A stretch of DNA of 49,631 nucleotides from a virus, in IMG/VR virus record IMGVR_UViG_3300042477_000562, positions 1 to 49,631 of that record; one strand, given 5' to 3'. The notes beneath the pieces were generated by a model that saw only the letters and a program-made list of their open reading frames with translations, did no database searches and was not told where the DNA came from. The position numbers and the translations under genes were made by a program. How positions within the stretch are numbered: the first letter of the stretch is position 1; every line of letters starts with the position of its first letter. Positions 26,802 through 33,816 of this stretch are shown one piece after another.

Positions 26802-27210
26802 TGATCACGGTATTATAGATTCTTGTTGCTAGAACATCATGGGTTTCTAAGAGAGCCACCATGTGTCTATTACTGTGAATAGCTGTTGCATGATCGTAGC
26901 CGATGTGAGTAGCCGAAACAGATGGTCCGTATCCTATATCGTATGCGATCTTTAAGAAAGCTTGACGATACATGACTATTTCTCGTTTCCGAGTTCTTAG
27001 CCTTATACCCATAGGAGTATAAAATTGCGGATCCTCTTCCTCCATTACATCGTTGACTAACTGCTCTAGCATTTTCAGCGTTATTCGAGGAAGTCCTGCT
27101 TTGTCAAAAGAGTAGTTTACAACAGGATAGACTCCGAATGTTGCATAGAACTCTTTACGAAATCGAGATACCATCTCCTCAGCCAAACGCTTCTTGTAGC
27201 TCTTTTTCAT
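26728..27210 (-). CDS. DnaA domain IV-like protein without ATPase domain (160 aa)
   Basis: Residues 70-120 (RKREIVMYRQAFLKIAYDIG, then HIGYDHATAIHSNR at 102-115) reproduce the DNA-binding domain IV of DnaA, including the signature that follows 'G-x-D-H-x-T-x-x-H'. No AAA+ ATPase domain is present. The domain binds DnaA boxes. It is the first gene of the replication operon, overlapping the next by 74 bases, so it probably marks the phage origin or represses the operon. The acidic, serine-rich C-terminal tail lies in the overlap with the next gene. Confidence 0.75.
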   Translation of the reverse strand: MKKSYKKRLAEEMVSRFRKEFYATFGVYPVVNYSFDKAGLPRITLKMLEQLVNDVMEEEDPQFYTPMGIRLRTRKREIVMYRQAFLKIAYDIGYGPSVSATHIGYDHATAIHSNRHMVALLETHDVLATRIYNTVINGYKKRFSDDGDVQQDSSGESDTE

Positions 27211-27385
27211 GGTATTATCTTTTGGTGATGTCCAGTTTTTTGCCTATATTATATAAGCTACCCCCAGACAAAAGGGCTGATCAAACCAGTATCTGGGACT
27301 GGATTTGCGATCGATCCCGCGGTCAGCCGCGGTTCCCAAAGTTAATACTTTGCGGGTGAGATCGCTCACTTTAAATGCTTGAGCT
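27211..27385. promoter_or_regulatory. Divergent intergenic region with two perfect hairpins
   Basis: This 175-base gap separates the - strand replication operon from the + strand lysis cassette. It contains CCGCGG-TCAG-CCGCGG (27317-27332) and CAAAGT-TAAT-ACTTTG (27337-27352), two perfect stem-loops four bases apart. TAACTTTG on the - strand (27344-27337) matches the -7 promoter consensus. It probably holds both divergent promoters, and could be an origin or operator region bound by the DnaA-like protein. Confidence 0.5.
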
Positions 27386-27694
27386 ATGAGAAAATGGATG
27401 AAAGAAAACATGCCTGGTACCTGGAAGTTCTTTGAGGACTTCTTCAACGGCCTGAATAATAAGCCGGGAGGACACTCCCTGAGAAAACTTCTAGCAGTAG
27501 GGTTCTTCTGGTTAACTGCAGCACTTTGTTTAAAGTACACAGATTCCAGCAACTTGTCTACTGTAGTAGGTATCCTTTGTGGTATGATTACTTCTTTGAT
27601 CATCACTTACTCTGTGAGTAACATCAAGCAGATGAAGATTAAACAAGAGCCTTCCGAAGAACCTAATGTGCAGGAGGAGGGTAAAAATGAATAA
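27386..27694 (+). CDS. Holin candidate, two membrane segments (102 aa)
   Basis: Two hydrophobic helices are visible (LLAVGFFWLTAALCL and VVGILCGMITSLIITYSV), with a charged, acidic C-terminal tail. This size and topology fit small phage holins. It is the first gene of a three-gene + strand cassette whose other members look like spanins. The next gene starts inside its last codons at an AGGAGG sequence. No endolysin is recognisable in the window. Confidence 0.65.
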   Translation: MRKWMKENMPGTWKFFEDFFNGLNNKPGGHSLRKLLAVGFFWLTAALCLKYTDSSNLSTVVGILCGMITSLIITYSVSNIKQMKIKQEPSEEPNVQEEGKNE

Positions 27695-28019
27695 GGCCAA
27701 TCTTATAGCTTATAGCAGCTTGATTGGGATAATCATTATTCTCCTTGCCATCATTTACTTTCGCAAGCCTCAAGTGATTGTAGAGTCAGACCGGGAGAAA
27801 GTTCTTGAGGACTCAATAGCTGTGCTGAACACTAGAATAGATTCTAGTCATGTTCGACAAGCTAAAATCCAGAAGGCTTACGATAGTCTTCTTTCCATCG
27901 ATCCCATTGTAATATCCAAGACCCGTGATAAGATCAAGTTTATTTACAGCACTAATAGTCCTGATGAGTTGGACAGCATCATCCGCACAAACTGGAAAAC
28001 CAAATCCCGATACCGTTAA
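27687..28019 (+). CDS. Inner-membrane spanin-like protein (110 aa)
   Basis: The start at 27687 is set by a strong AGGAGG 8-15 bases upstream, one of the few clear Shine-Dalgarno sites in the window; an earlier ATG at 27666 is less likely. One N-terminal membrane helix (LIGIIIILLAIIYF) is followed by a helical, coiled-coil-like periplasmic domain, as in Rz-type i-spanins, which bridge the envelope at the last step of lysis. The next gene starts inside this one in another frame. Assignment is by topology and context. Confidence 0.6.
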   Translation: MNKANLIAYSSLIGIIIILLAIIYFRKPQVIVESDREKVLEDSIAVLNTRIDSSHVRQAKIQKAYDSLLSIDPIVISKTRDKIKFIYSTNSPDELDSIIRTNWKTKSRYR

Positions 28020-28335
28020 GTGTTACGGTGTGAAGGAGCTCCAGTATATTGCAGCAACTTTGGTTGAAGCCAGAGCTTGCGATACACTATTGTCTACAGC
28101 GAACGCAAAGCTTGCCAACAGAGACACTCTCATCAAAGAAAAAGATTACGAGATATCTCAACTGAACGGACAGCTCGTTCTCAAGGATAAGATCATTGAG
28201 GTAAAGGAGCAGGAGATCAAAGAGATCAACCTGCACCTTGAAGCTGCTGAGCGTCATAAGAAATGGCTCAAGTTCGGCTGGGGATCTACGTCAGTCATCC
28301 TGGGGGGAGCCCTGGTCTACTTTATTCTCAACTGA
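27925..28335 (+). CDS. Second spanin-like or envelope protein, nested start in another frame (136 aa)
   Basis: The GTG at 27925 lies inside the previous gene in another frame (95-base overlap). It gives a clean signal peptide (LFTALIVLMSWTASSAQ), then a long coiled coil (about residues 50-110) and a C-terminal membrane helix (STSVILGGALVYFILN). Overlapping Rz/Rz1-type genes are a hallmark of two-component spanins, but no lipobox cysteine is present, so it is not a typical o-spanin. It could be a unimolecular-type spanin or another envelope-disrupting protein. Its end overlaps the convergent - strand gene. Confidence 0.55.
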   Translation: MIRSSLFTALIVLMSWTASSAQTGKPNPDTVKCYGVKELQYIAATLVEARACDTLLSTANAKLANRDTLIKEKDYEISQLNGQLVLKDKIIEVKEQEIKEINLHLEAAERHKKWLKFGWGSTSVILGGALVYFILN

Positions 28336-28578
28336 GAAAGCTGTTGTCCAGGAAGCACGATCTAAAATCGTCCCGAATCCCATGATTAAAGAGTGTGCTT
28401 CTCTTATCGGAAACTTGGCACCCCAAGCCATGATGTCTTGAATGTCAAATTCCAAGTTGGAGCCGGCAACATCTTTTATCCAGGCCTTTGGTCTTTTCTC
28501 GATAGCGTCATATCCCATGACGATACCGATGTTGGTTCTACCATTAAACCAGACTACACCTATAGGTTTACTGCTCAT
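28291..28578 (-). CDS. Hypothetical protein (95 aa)
   Basis: Unrecognised. The N-terminal half (KPIGVVWFNGRTNIGIVMGY, then KAWIKDVAG) looks like a small SH3-like beta barrel. It runs convergent with the last lysis gene, overlapping it by 45 bases, and its start overlaps the upstream membrane-protein gene by four bases. Confidence 0.65.
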   Translation of the reverse strand: MSSKPIGVVWFNGRTNIGIVMGYDAIEKRPKAWIKDVAGSNLEFDIQDIMAWGAKFPIREAHSLIMGFGTILDRASWTTAFSVENKVDQGSPQDD

Positions 28579-28862
28579 TCTAGTTCTTCTTCAAGAATCT
28601 CCAAAAGCATTTTATCAGTGTCCCACATGGACTTCAGCATGATACCCATACCTACTACCATGATCATTCCAGTAGCATAGTCCAATCCTTTTTCTACAGA
28701 TGTTATGGGGCCTGTATGCCAACCATACATTACAATGTAGATCAGTGTTTCCAATAACCAGATTCCCCAGCCTATGAAGAATATGACTTTACCTAGGCGG
28801 CGAAGATCTTTTATGCTTTTGAGCATGCGATATGCACGCTCTTCTCTGTCGTCTCTTACCAT
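28575..28862 (-). CDS. Small membrane protein (95 aa)
   Basis: Two hydrophobic helices (VIFFIGWGIWLLETLIYIVM and ATGMIMVVGMGIMLKSM) with charged ends predict an integral membrane protein. It overlaps the uracil-DNA glycosylase gene by seven bases. Function unknown; superinfection exclusion or lysis control are possible roles, without direct support. Confidence 0.65.
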   Translation of the reverse strand: MVRDDREERAYRMLKSIKDLRRLGKVIFFIGWGIWLLETLIYIVMYGWHTGPITSVEKGLDYATGMIMVVGMGIMLKSMWDTDKMLLEILEEELE

Positions 28863-29575
28863 ACGATTTGATATTTATAGTGTTTGAGTACAAGATCACT
28901 TGTCTTGTTAAAGATGTCACCTGAGTCCCATTTTTCTTGGTTCTGATGTGCTGCAGATGCAGGGTGACTACACATTAGCTTCCAGTTGTTATCAGGAATA
29001 GATTTAGCCCACTCTTGTGCTTTCTTACCCATAAACACATACACAAGCCCTGGATTGTTGAACGATAAGATATCGAACAAGTATGCCAGAAAAGGCTGCC
29101 ACAATATATAGTGTTGACCTACTCGGTTTATTGTTGTAGTAAGAGCTATGTTGAGCATTAGGATTCCTTGTTTTGACCAGCGTGCCAAATCAGGATCCCA
29201 AGTATATCCTTGGTTAGGATACACGGTGTCTTCTATTTCCTTGAACATGTATCGTAAAGAGGCTTGTACCTTTCCATCGTTACCGCATGAGAAAGCTATG
29301 CCGTCCGCTACCCCGGGATAAGGATAAGGGTCTTGTCCGATCATTACTACCTTGAGATCATTGTAAGGACATTCTTCAAATGCCCGAAACAGTTGTTTGA
29401 TCACCGGAGTAAACCTGCGATTGTCTCTTGCTTCTGCCAGTAGACTCTTCAGGATCTTGTGAAAATCATCACTGAGAAGAAAGCCTTTTAGCTTATCCCC
29501 CCAGCCTGAGGGTTTTAACCTCTCGTACAGTTTCATCTGTACTTCTTCTAAGTTTACACTTTCTAGATTGCTCAT
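28856..29575 (-). CDS. ung: Uracil-DNA glycosylase
   Basis: Family 1 UDG: MIGQDPYPYPGVADGIAFSC at residues 78-97 contains the catalytic water-activating aspartate D82, followed by LNIALTT and the CSHPASAAHQ segment that supplies the HPS-type loop histidine. The residue after GQDPY, usually histidine, is proline here. At 239 residues the length matches bacterial Ung. It removes uracil from DNA, which implies that the phage DNA contains thymine rather than uracil. It is encoded divergently from a small gene with its own promoter. Confidence 0.93.
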   Translation of the reverse strand: MSNLESVNLEEVQMKLYERLKPSGWGDKLKGFLLSDDFHKILKSLLAEARDNRRFTPVIKQLFRAFEECPYNDLKVVMIGQDPYPYPGVADGIAFSCGNDGKVQASLRYMFKEIEDTVYPNQGYTWDPDLARWSKQGILMLNIALTTTINRVGQHYILWQPFLAYLFDILSFNNPGLVYVFMGKKAQEWAKSIPDNNWKLMCSHPASAAHQNQEKWDSGDIFNKTSDLVLKHYKYQIVW

Positions 29576-29581
29576 CTTACA

Positions 29582-29614
29582 CTTGTAAAGTTTAGCGAAT
29601 AATGCTTATCTTTG
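29582..29614 (+). promoter_or_regulatory. Bacteroidota-type promoter, probably leaderless
   Basis: TATCTTTG (29607-29614) matches TAnnTTTG, with CTTG 21 bases upstream (29582-29585). The ATG of the next gene begins only four bases after the -7 element, so the transcript would start at or within about two bases of the start codon. Confidence 0.7.
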
Positions 29615-29618
29615 GAGC

Positions 29619-29915
29619 ATGGCAAAGAAATTTAACGTAAAGACCATACCCTTCGAGGCGAAGATCAACATCCAGATACCTGGTAGCTTTTATGCAAGAC
29701 TGCAGCAGCTTGTTGTTCATTACGGTAACTCTAAGCCTCATTCTGAATTGCTTGCTGCTATGCAAGCTTTAGCCAAGAATGAGCAGGCCAAGAGTGAGTT
29801 TGAATACCATATCCACACCTTGACTATTCTGATCTGGGAGATTGAGAATGCTGCTAAAGAGCAGAATCTCTTGAAAGATGAAGAGATTGAGATTCCGGAA
29901 GAAGGTGCTGATTAA
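29619..29915 (+). CDS. Small hypothetical protein on its own promoter (98 aa)
   Basis: Unrecognised. A lone + strand gene between - strand genes. The sequence starts with a beta strand (KINIQIPGSFYARLQQLVV), continues with helices and ends with an acidic tail. Its promoter is unusually close, giving a leaderless mRNA. The stop overlaps the end of the convergent neighbour by four bases. Isolated, separately promoted small phage genes often act on the host early in infection; this is a guess here. Confidence 0.7.
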   Translation: MAKKFNVKTIPFEAKINIQIPGSFYARLQQLVVHYGNSKPHSELLAAMQALAKNEQAKSEFEYHIHTLTILIWEIENAAKEQNLLKDEEIEIPEEGAD

Positions 29916-30319
29916 CGCAAGTTCATTCCCACGGTATCTCCGATCTCAATAATAGCCTCGATTGCAAGAGCTAGTTCATCCTTGGAACAGTCTCCAAAAG
30001 ATTTGCACACCATAAAGGTGTCGCCTCCTAAGTGTTTTCTTACACATAATCCGGCTTGTCTTTTTACCTCCAGCTTCATATCCTCAAAGCTGTAGCCAAG
30101 TTCTTTTGCAAGTTCTCGAATACATACATGGATTTTTGCTAGTTGAGGTACACTACCGTTATCAACGTTGGCTTCCATGAAGATCTCGATGGTTTGTCCA
30201 TCTACGATTCCCTTCTTGAATTCTCCATAACGTGTAGCATCTGCTGTAGTAGCAGGTACGAGTTCTCCATAAATGTTCTTTACGAATTGTCCGTGGAATA
30301 TGTTATGCTTCTCACTCAT
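29912..30319 (-). CDS. Hypothetical protein (135 aa)
   Basis: Unrecognised. The middle part (LAKIHVCIRELAKELGYS, then MKLEVKRQAGLC) is a helical pair reminiscent of NinB-type recombination proteins, but this is weak. The start overlaps the stop of the DNA ligase gene by four bases, so both come from the same transcript. Confidence 0.6.
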   Translation of the reverse strand: MSEKHNIFHGQFVKNIYGELVPATTADATRYGEFKKGIVDGQTIEIFMEANVDNGSVPQLAKIHVCIRELAKELGYSFEDMKLEVKRQAGLCVRKHLGGDTFMVCKSFGDCSKDELALAIEAIIEIGDTVGMNLR

Positions 30320-31368
30320 GCTTCAATTTCTTCTTCGCGTTTTACCTTGAGTTTGGAGATATGACAATCCTTCTCATCAAGATCGTCTCTTTCACCTAAG
30401 AGTACTGGTTGAAATAACGAGCCTCCAGGGAAGTAGTAAAGATACTTGATTTCTACTATGCTATTGACCTTGGGTATCTGTTGATTAGGATACACCGTGG
30501 CATTCCCTACCGCGATTCTTCCTTTACCGTCATGAACAGCAAGCATGATGGATCTTTTATCTTGATTCACTTTTGTCACAATACAAGAAGCTGTTGCACA
30601 AAACTTGTACTTGAGCTGGTCACCTAGTGAATTAGGTCTTCCTGGAGTGTACTTAGAGTCCTTGCGCTTGAACACAATTCCTTCGGCATTATCTTCCTTC
30701 AGTCTTTGTAGCAAAGCTTTCTTCTCTTCCTTCGTCCAAGCAACTGGAGCTAGTTGTGCATATACTCCATCAAACACAAACTCTTCACGAAGCTTCTTGT
30801 AACGCTCCTCAAAGCTGAGTCCGGGTATTACATTATCAAATATTACAACCTTGTCTCCAATAGCTTCTCCATCGAGAATATAAATTCCTTCCGGAAGAAT
30901 ACTTTGAAGATTGTCTGGGATGGAAACGGTCAGTCCTTTGCGATTGGTACCTATTAGTGAGGCACCATTTCTTATAAGACCTCTACGCTTTCCATCATAC
31001 TTTTCTTGAGCACACCAATTAGGATCGTTGATATAAGCTTCTACAGTATCCTCATCGATATCGTTGAGGAGTTGTGGTCTGAAACCTGTATCTGCAGGAT
31101 CAGTTACACTCATAGTAGGAGCAGCTTTACCTCCGATCATTTCTTGATAGCCTTTGCCGGTCTTTTCTTGCACAAGTTTGTCATAGACTTTTCTTGCAGC
31201 TTGAACAGTCGCACCGGAAATTTTTGTACCAGTAGTTAAAGCAGAGCCTCGTCTTCCATAGGCGAAGTCTACTTGGTACTTCCCGTTTATTTCAACGAGC
31301 TTTACATGATACACCTTATCAGAGCCTCCCTGTCTAAAGTAAAGGTCTGTCTTGTCAACTATTGTCAT
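30316..31368 (-). CDS. ATP-dependent DNA ligase with N-terminal WGR domain
   Basis: Residues 1-77 form a WGR domain (LVEINGKYQVDFAYGRRG), a module that in PARP-type and related proteins binds DNA ends. The rest is an ATP-dependent ligase: motif I EKYDGKRRG with the adenylated lysine K123, motif III ILDGEAIGD, motif IV/V EGIVFKRKDSKYTPG and LGDQLKYKF, then an OB-fold (TSIVEIKYLYYFPGG region). It seals nicks in phage DNA. Overlaps both neighbours by four bases. Confidence 0.92.
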   Translation of the reverse strand: MTIVDKTDLYFRQGGSDKVYHVKLVEINGKYQVDFAYGRRGSALTTGTKISGATVQAARKVYDKLVQEKTGKGYQEMIGGKAAPTMSVTDPADTGFRPQLLNDIDEDTVEAYINDPNWCAQEKYDGKRRGLIRNGASLIGTNRKGLTVSIPDNLQSILPEGIYILDGEAIGDKVVIFDNVIPGLSFEERYKKLREEFVFDGVYAQLAPVAWTKEEKKALLQRLKEDNAEGIVFKRKDSKYTPGRPNSLGDQLKYKFCATASCIVTKVNQDKRSIMLAVHDGKGRIAVGNATVYPNQQIPKVNSIVEIKYLYYFPGGSLFQPVLLGERDDLDEKDCHISKLKVKREEEIEA

Positions 31369-31667
31369 AGCTTTATTCCCTTTTCATTACACCAGTTTAT
31401 GCACACTTGTGAGATGAGCTGATGCAAATCTGTTATCCGGTTTTCATCAATGAAAGTGATAGCGCTTATCACCATGACAGGAGAGAGTTCGAATCTCACC
31501 TTACTCCATACTGGTATTAACCAGTCCCAGGATTCATGGAAACGCAGATCTTCTAAGCCGATGAGCTCGAATTCTACGTCCATAAGATCCTTGAAATGCT
31601 TTTCTCTCAGGTAGCCTGGGCCACCCATGAAAGCTGTTATAGCATTATTTCTTTGGGCAGTTGTCAT
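31365..31667 (-). CDS. Conserved phage hypothetical protein (100 aa)
   Basis: No function known. The central pattern FHESWDWLIPVWSKVRFE and the C-terminal HQLISQVCINWCNEKG recur, as I recall, in small proteins of Bacteroidota phages and elements. Overlaps the ligase start and the next upstream gene by four bases each. Confidence 0.65.
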   Translation of the reverse strand: MTTAQRNNAITAFMGGPGYLREKHFKDLMDVEFELIGLEDLRFHESWDWLIPVWSKVRFELSPVMVISAITFIDENRITDLHQLISQVCINWCNEKGIKL

Positions 31668-31870
31668 AGCGTGCTAATCAACTGCGCAATAGTTTCTTCT
31701 GCTACAACATGGTTCTCTACATCTCGAGATCCTAGTTGTTTGTACAGAGTTTTGTATTGCTCTGGTGTAATAGCTTGCATATTGTGCAAGTGTAAAAGAT
31801 GCTGATACAGTTTACCTGTATCGACCCATCTGGCTTCACTAGCCATAGGTCCTGATTCGTCTTGACTCAT
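31664..31870 (-). CDS. Small hypothetical protein (68 aa)
   Basis: Unrecognised, mostly helical. It lies in a chain of genes joined by four-base ATGA overlaps (both ends), which is the main support for its being real. Confidence 0.55.
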   Translation of the reverse strand: MSQDESGPMASEARWVDTGKLYQHLLHLHNMQAITPEQYKTLYKQLGSRDVENHVVAEETIAQLISTL

Positions 31871-32118
31871 AAATCGTCTGCTTGGTTCATAAATGTTTGT
31901 GCTTTGTTGCGCTCTTGAATTGCTTCGATGCGCCGCTGATCCAACTCGATGATTGATTCACCACCTAGTTCCAGGTCCACTTCTATTTCGTCGTAGAAGC
32001 GAATAGTTTTGTCCAGCTTTCTTGCTAGACCTTTTGTTACCGGCTGATCACGGAGAACACTCTGAATATGCTTCAGCGTCTCTTTCATTTGCCAGTGTTC
32101 TTTGAGGTTTACCTTCAT
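31867..32118 (-). CDS. Small helical protein (83 aa)
   Basis: Unrecognised. The whole sequence is charged and helical, probably coiled coil (KLDKTIRFYDEIEVDLELGG). Both ends overlap neighbours by four bases, including the 30-residue membrane peptide gene upstream. Confidence 0.55.
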   Translation of the reverse strand: MKVNLKEHWQMKETLKHIQSVLRDQPVTKGLARKLDKTIRFYDEIEVDLELGGESIIELDQRRIEAIQERNKAQTFMNQADDL

Positions 32119-32207
32119 TTTACTAAGGATAATAGAGCTATCAGTAAAGCAATGTATGCTACTATGAGAGCATGAGTACTTCTTTCACTATATCTACGAT
32201 ATCTCAT
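32115..32207 (-). CDS. Very small membrane peptide (30 aa)
   Basis: An arginine-rich N-terminus (MRYRRYSERS) followed by one hydrophobic helix (ALIVAYIALLIALLSLV). The stop overlaps the next start as ATGA, and the start overlaps the end of the upstream gene by 14 bases, the same coupling style as all neighbours. Without it there would be a 75-base gap in an otherwise gapless run. Too short to classify; a membrane-targeted regulator is possible. Confidence 0.5.
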   Translation of the reverse strand: MRYRRYSERSTHALIVAYIALLIALLSLVK

Positions 32208-32409
32208 CTGGTGGAGAAAGTGCTTTCCGTTTAACAATCTCTAAAGCCTCATCACGATCTTTAGCATCGAAAGGTCCCACTACTTGTTTACAGAAGGGGC
32301 TCTCATTAGCTTCCTGAATATCTTCAGGTCCGAAGTAGCGCTTGGCTTGAAGGCTACCTGAGGTGTGGACATATCCCCACCATTTGTTCTTTGTTTCTTC
32401 CATGCTCAT
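32194..32409 (-). CDS. Small hypothetical protein (71 aa)
   Basis: Unrecognised. A WWGYVHTSG strand segment and RDEALEIVKRKAL helix suggest a small alpha/beta domain of the 'tail-end' type seen in many phage early proteins. Start and stop overlap neighbours. Confidence 0.55.
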   Translation of the reverse strand: MSMEETKNKWWGYVHTSGSLQAKRYFGPEDIQEANESPFCKQVVGPFDAKDRDEALEIVKRKALSPPDEIS

Positions 32410-32750
32410 AGTTCTATTCTAAAACAACTTGCTCCTTTTGGATTACCGTCTGAGTCTACAGCGTAGAGTCTTGGCCATTTACCCATCATCAAATATTCTC
32501 CACGTGCTTCTGGAAAAGCTTGATGGAATAATGGTGATGTGATAAAGATCTGAGTATGGACATCACCCATCCGGGTTTTTCTTCTTACACCTTCAGTATA
32601 CTCTTCGATCTTGAGTACTACATGAGGCATCCTCTCAGGATCTTTTTGGTTGGTGTATTCTTCAAGTGTCATAAGCTTTGTGTAAAAGGGACGGTATCTG
32701 ATCTGCTCATCAAATACCGTTGCCCTGTACTCCGGTTTGACCCGGTTCAT
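32406..32750 (-). CDS. Hypothetical protein (114 aa)
   Basis: Unrecognised; mixed alpha/beta with a basic central part (YTEGVRRKTRMGDVHTQIF). Overlaps both neighbours by four bases. Confidence 0.55.
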   Translation of the reverse strand: MNRVKPEYRATVFDEQIRYRPFYTKLMTLEEYTNQKDPERMPHVVLKIEEYTEGVRRKTRMGDVHTQIFITSPLFHQAFPEARGEYLMMGKWPRLYAVDSDGNPKGASCFRIEL

Positions 32751-32911
32751 TTCTTTACCTTCTTCTGCAAAAAGCGGAGGTCTTTAACTTCTTCTGGAGT
32801 AAGAGCCTTCATCTTGATAGTTTTGCCAGAAGTTTCACAGTAAGATGTTGTAACAGGCTCCTTACGGACTATTACTTGGTCACATCCTTTGCAATAGTAA
32901 TAGTGTGCCAT
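32747..32911 (-). CDS. Small zinc-binding protein (54 aa)
   Basis: MAHYYYCKGCDQ at the N-terminus has a CxxC knuckle and a third cysteine follows in SYCETSG; the remainder is a Lys-rich helix. The stop overlaps the next start as ATGA. The start overlaps the end of the upstream gene by 40 bases, which is long but in keeping with the crowded region. It fills what would otherwise be a 121-base gap. Confidence 0.6.
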   Translation of the reverse strand: MAHYYYCKGCDQVIVRKEPVTTSYCETSGKTIKMKALTPEEVKDLRFLQKKVKK

Positions 32912-33120
32912 CTTCTTATGAGTTTTACTCTTAGTCCTGTTTTCTTGAAGAGACGTTTATCTCCTCTACCATAAACGGTATAGCCTCTTCTACCCCAATC
33001 CCTGTCAGAGGGTATTCTTATTGACCCGTTTCTACTAGTCAAAACAACCCTCCAGTTGGTTCCTTTTTGGTTGGAGATTACATCTCCTGGTTGTAGAGAC
33101 AACCACTCATCCGTTGTCAT
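32872..33120 (-). CDS. Small basic beta-rich protein (82 aa)
   Basis: LQPGDVISNQKGTNWRVVLT followed by alternating strands and many Arg/Lys suggests a small SH3/KOW-like barrel that could bind nucleic acid. Function unknown. The start overlaps the end of the upstream gene by 14 bases. Confidence 0.6.
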   Translation of the reverse strand: MTTDEWLSLQPGDVISNQKGTNWRVVLTSRNGSIRIPSDRDWGRRGYTVYGRGDKRLFKKTGLRVKLIRRWHTITIAKDVTK

Positions 33121-33484
33121 GCTTTACTACGATTTCTACTTGATCAGGACACAGTACTGAGCGAAAATCATCCAGTATCATAGCCATCAACGTTTGTCGA
33201 TACTCAGGATCCATGTCATTCCAATGGATACAGTGTGCTAAGCGATAAACACTCAAGCGTTCTGAGGAGATATGAATACCGGTTAATTCAGATGCTTCTC
33301 TTATAGCGCAGATATCTAACCACTTTCCGGGCTTCATCATGGCGTGTAAAGAATGAGCAACAGCGTTGAACTGGATATTACCGTTTATTCCTCCAGGAGG
33401 TACACGAGATAGGATAGCATCCACATCTCTGTAAAGATTCTTAAAGTCTCCAGCTTTGCGGAGCTCTAGTCCAAATGCTTTCAT
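33107..33484 (-). CDS. Hypothetical protein (125 aa)
   Basis: Unrecognised; predicted mainly helical, with conserved-looking His/Cys/Trp positions (HSLHAMMKPGKWLDICAI and HCIHWNDMD). Two bases separate it from the gene upstream. Confidence 0.55.
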   Translation of the reverse strand: MKAFGLELRKAGDFKNLYRDVDAILSRVPPGGINGNIQFNAVAHSLHAMMKPGKWLDICAIREASELTGIHISSERLSVYRLAHCIHWNDMDPEYRQTLMAMILDDFRSVLCPDQVEIVVKHDNG

Positions 33485-33486
33485 AG

Positions 33487-33816
33487 TTACTGATCCATTG
33501 TGCCATCTTGCACATCTGCTACCTGAACAAAACCTCTTTCGAGTTCTTGTATTACATGACGCAGATGCTCAGCTGAATCCCTCCAGCCTTTTTGATGAGC
33601 GTTGTGAATATTTGCTACCAAACCTTGGATTAAGGTATGGGTTAAAGCACGACATCCTTCAGCTGTAGGTCTTCCTTCTGGATCAAGATATTGTTTCTTG
33701 TCCAAGTTTTCTGATACCTCCAAGCGAATATTAGTTGCCACGTGCTTTGATTTCGGAGCTCCTTTCTCATAGGAAAGCTCAATCTGGCTTACACCAGTAA
33801 AAGTAAACTGCATCAT
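33487..33816 (-). CDS. Hypothetical protein downstream of the structured RNA region (109 aa)
   Basis: Unrecognised. The N-terminal part is a probable beta hairpin (FTFTGVSQIELSYE); the rest is helical. I chose the ATG pair at 33816 rather than a GTG at 33840, because AAAATCTAAGC, a leader motif seen before two other genes here, ends three bases before it, and because the GTG lies in the tRNA-like 3' end. Confidence 0.55.
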   Translation of the reverse strand: MMQFTFTGVSQIELSYEKGAPKSKHVATNIRLEVSENLDKKQYLDPEGRPTAEGCRALTHTLIQGLVANIHNAHQKGWRDSAEHLRHVIQELERGFVQVADVQDGTMDQ

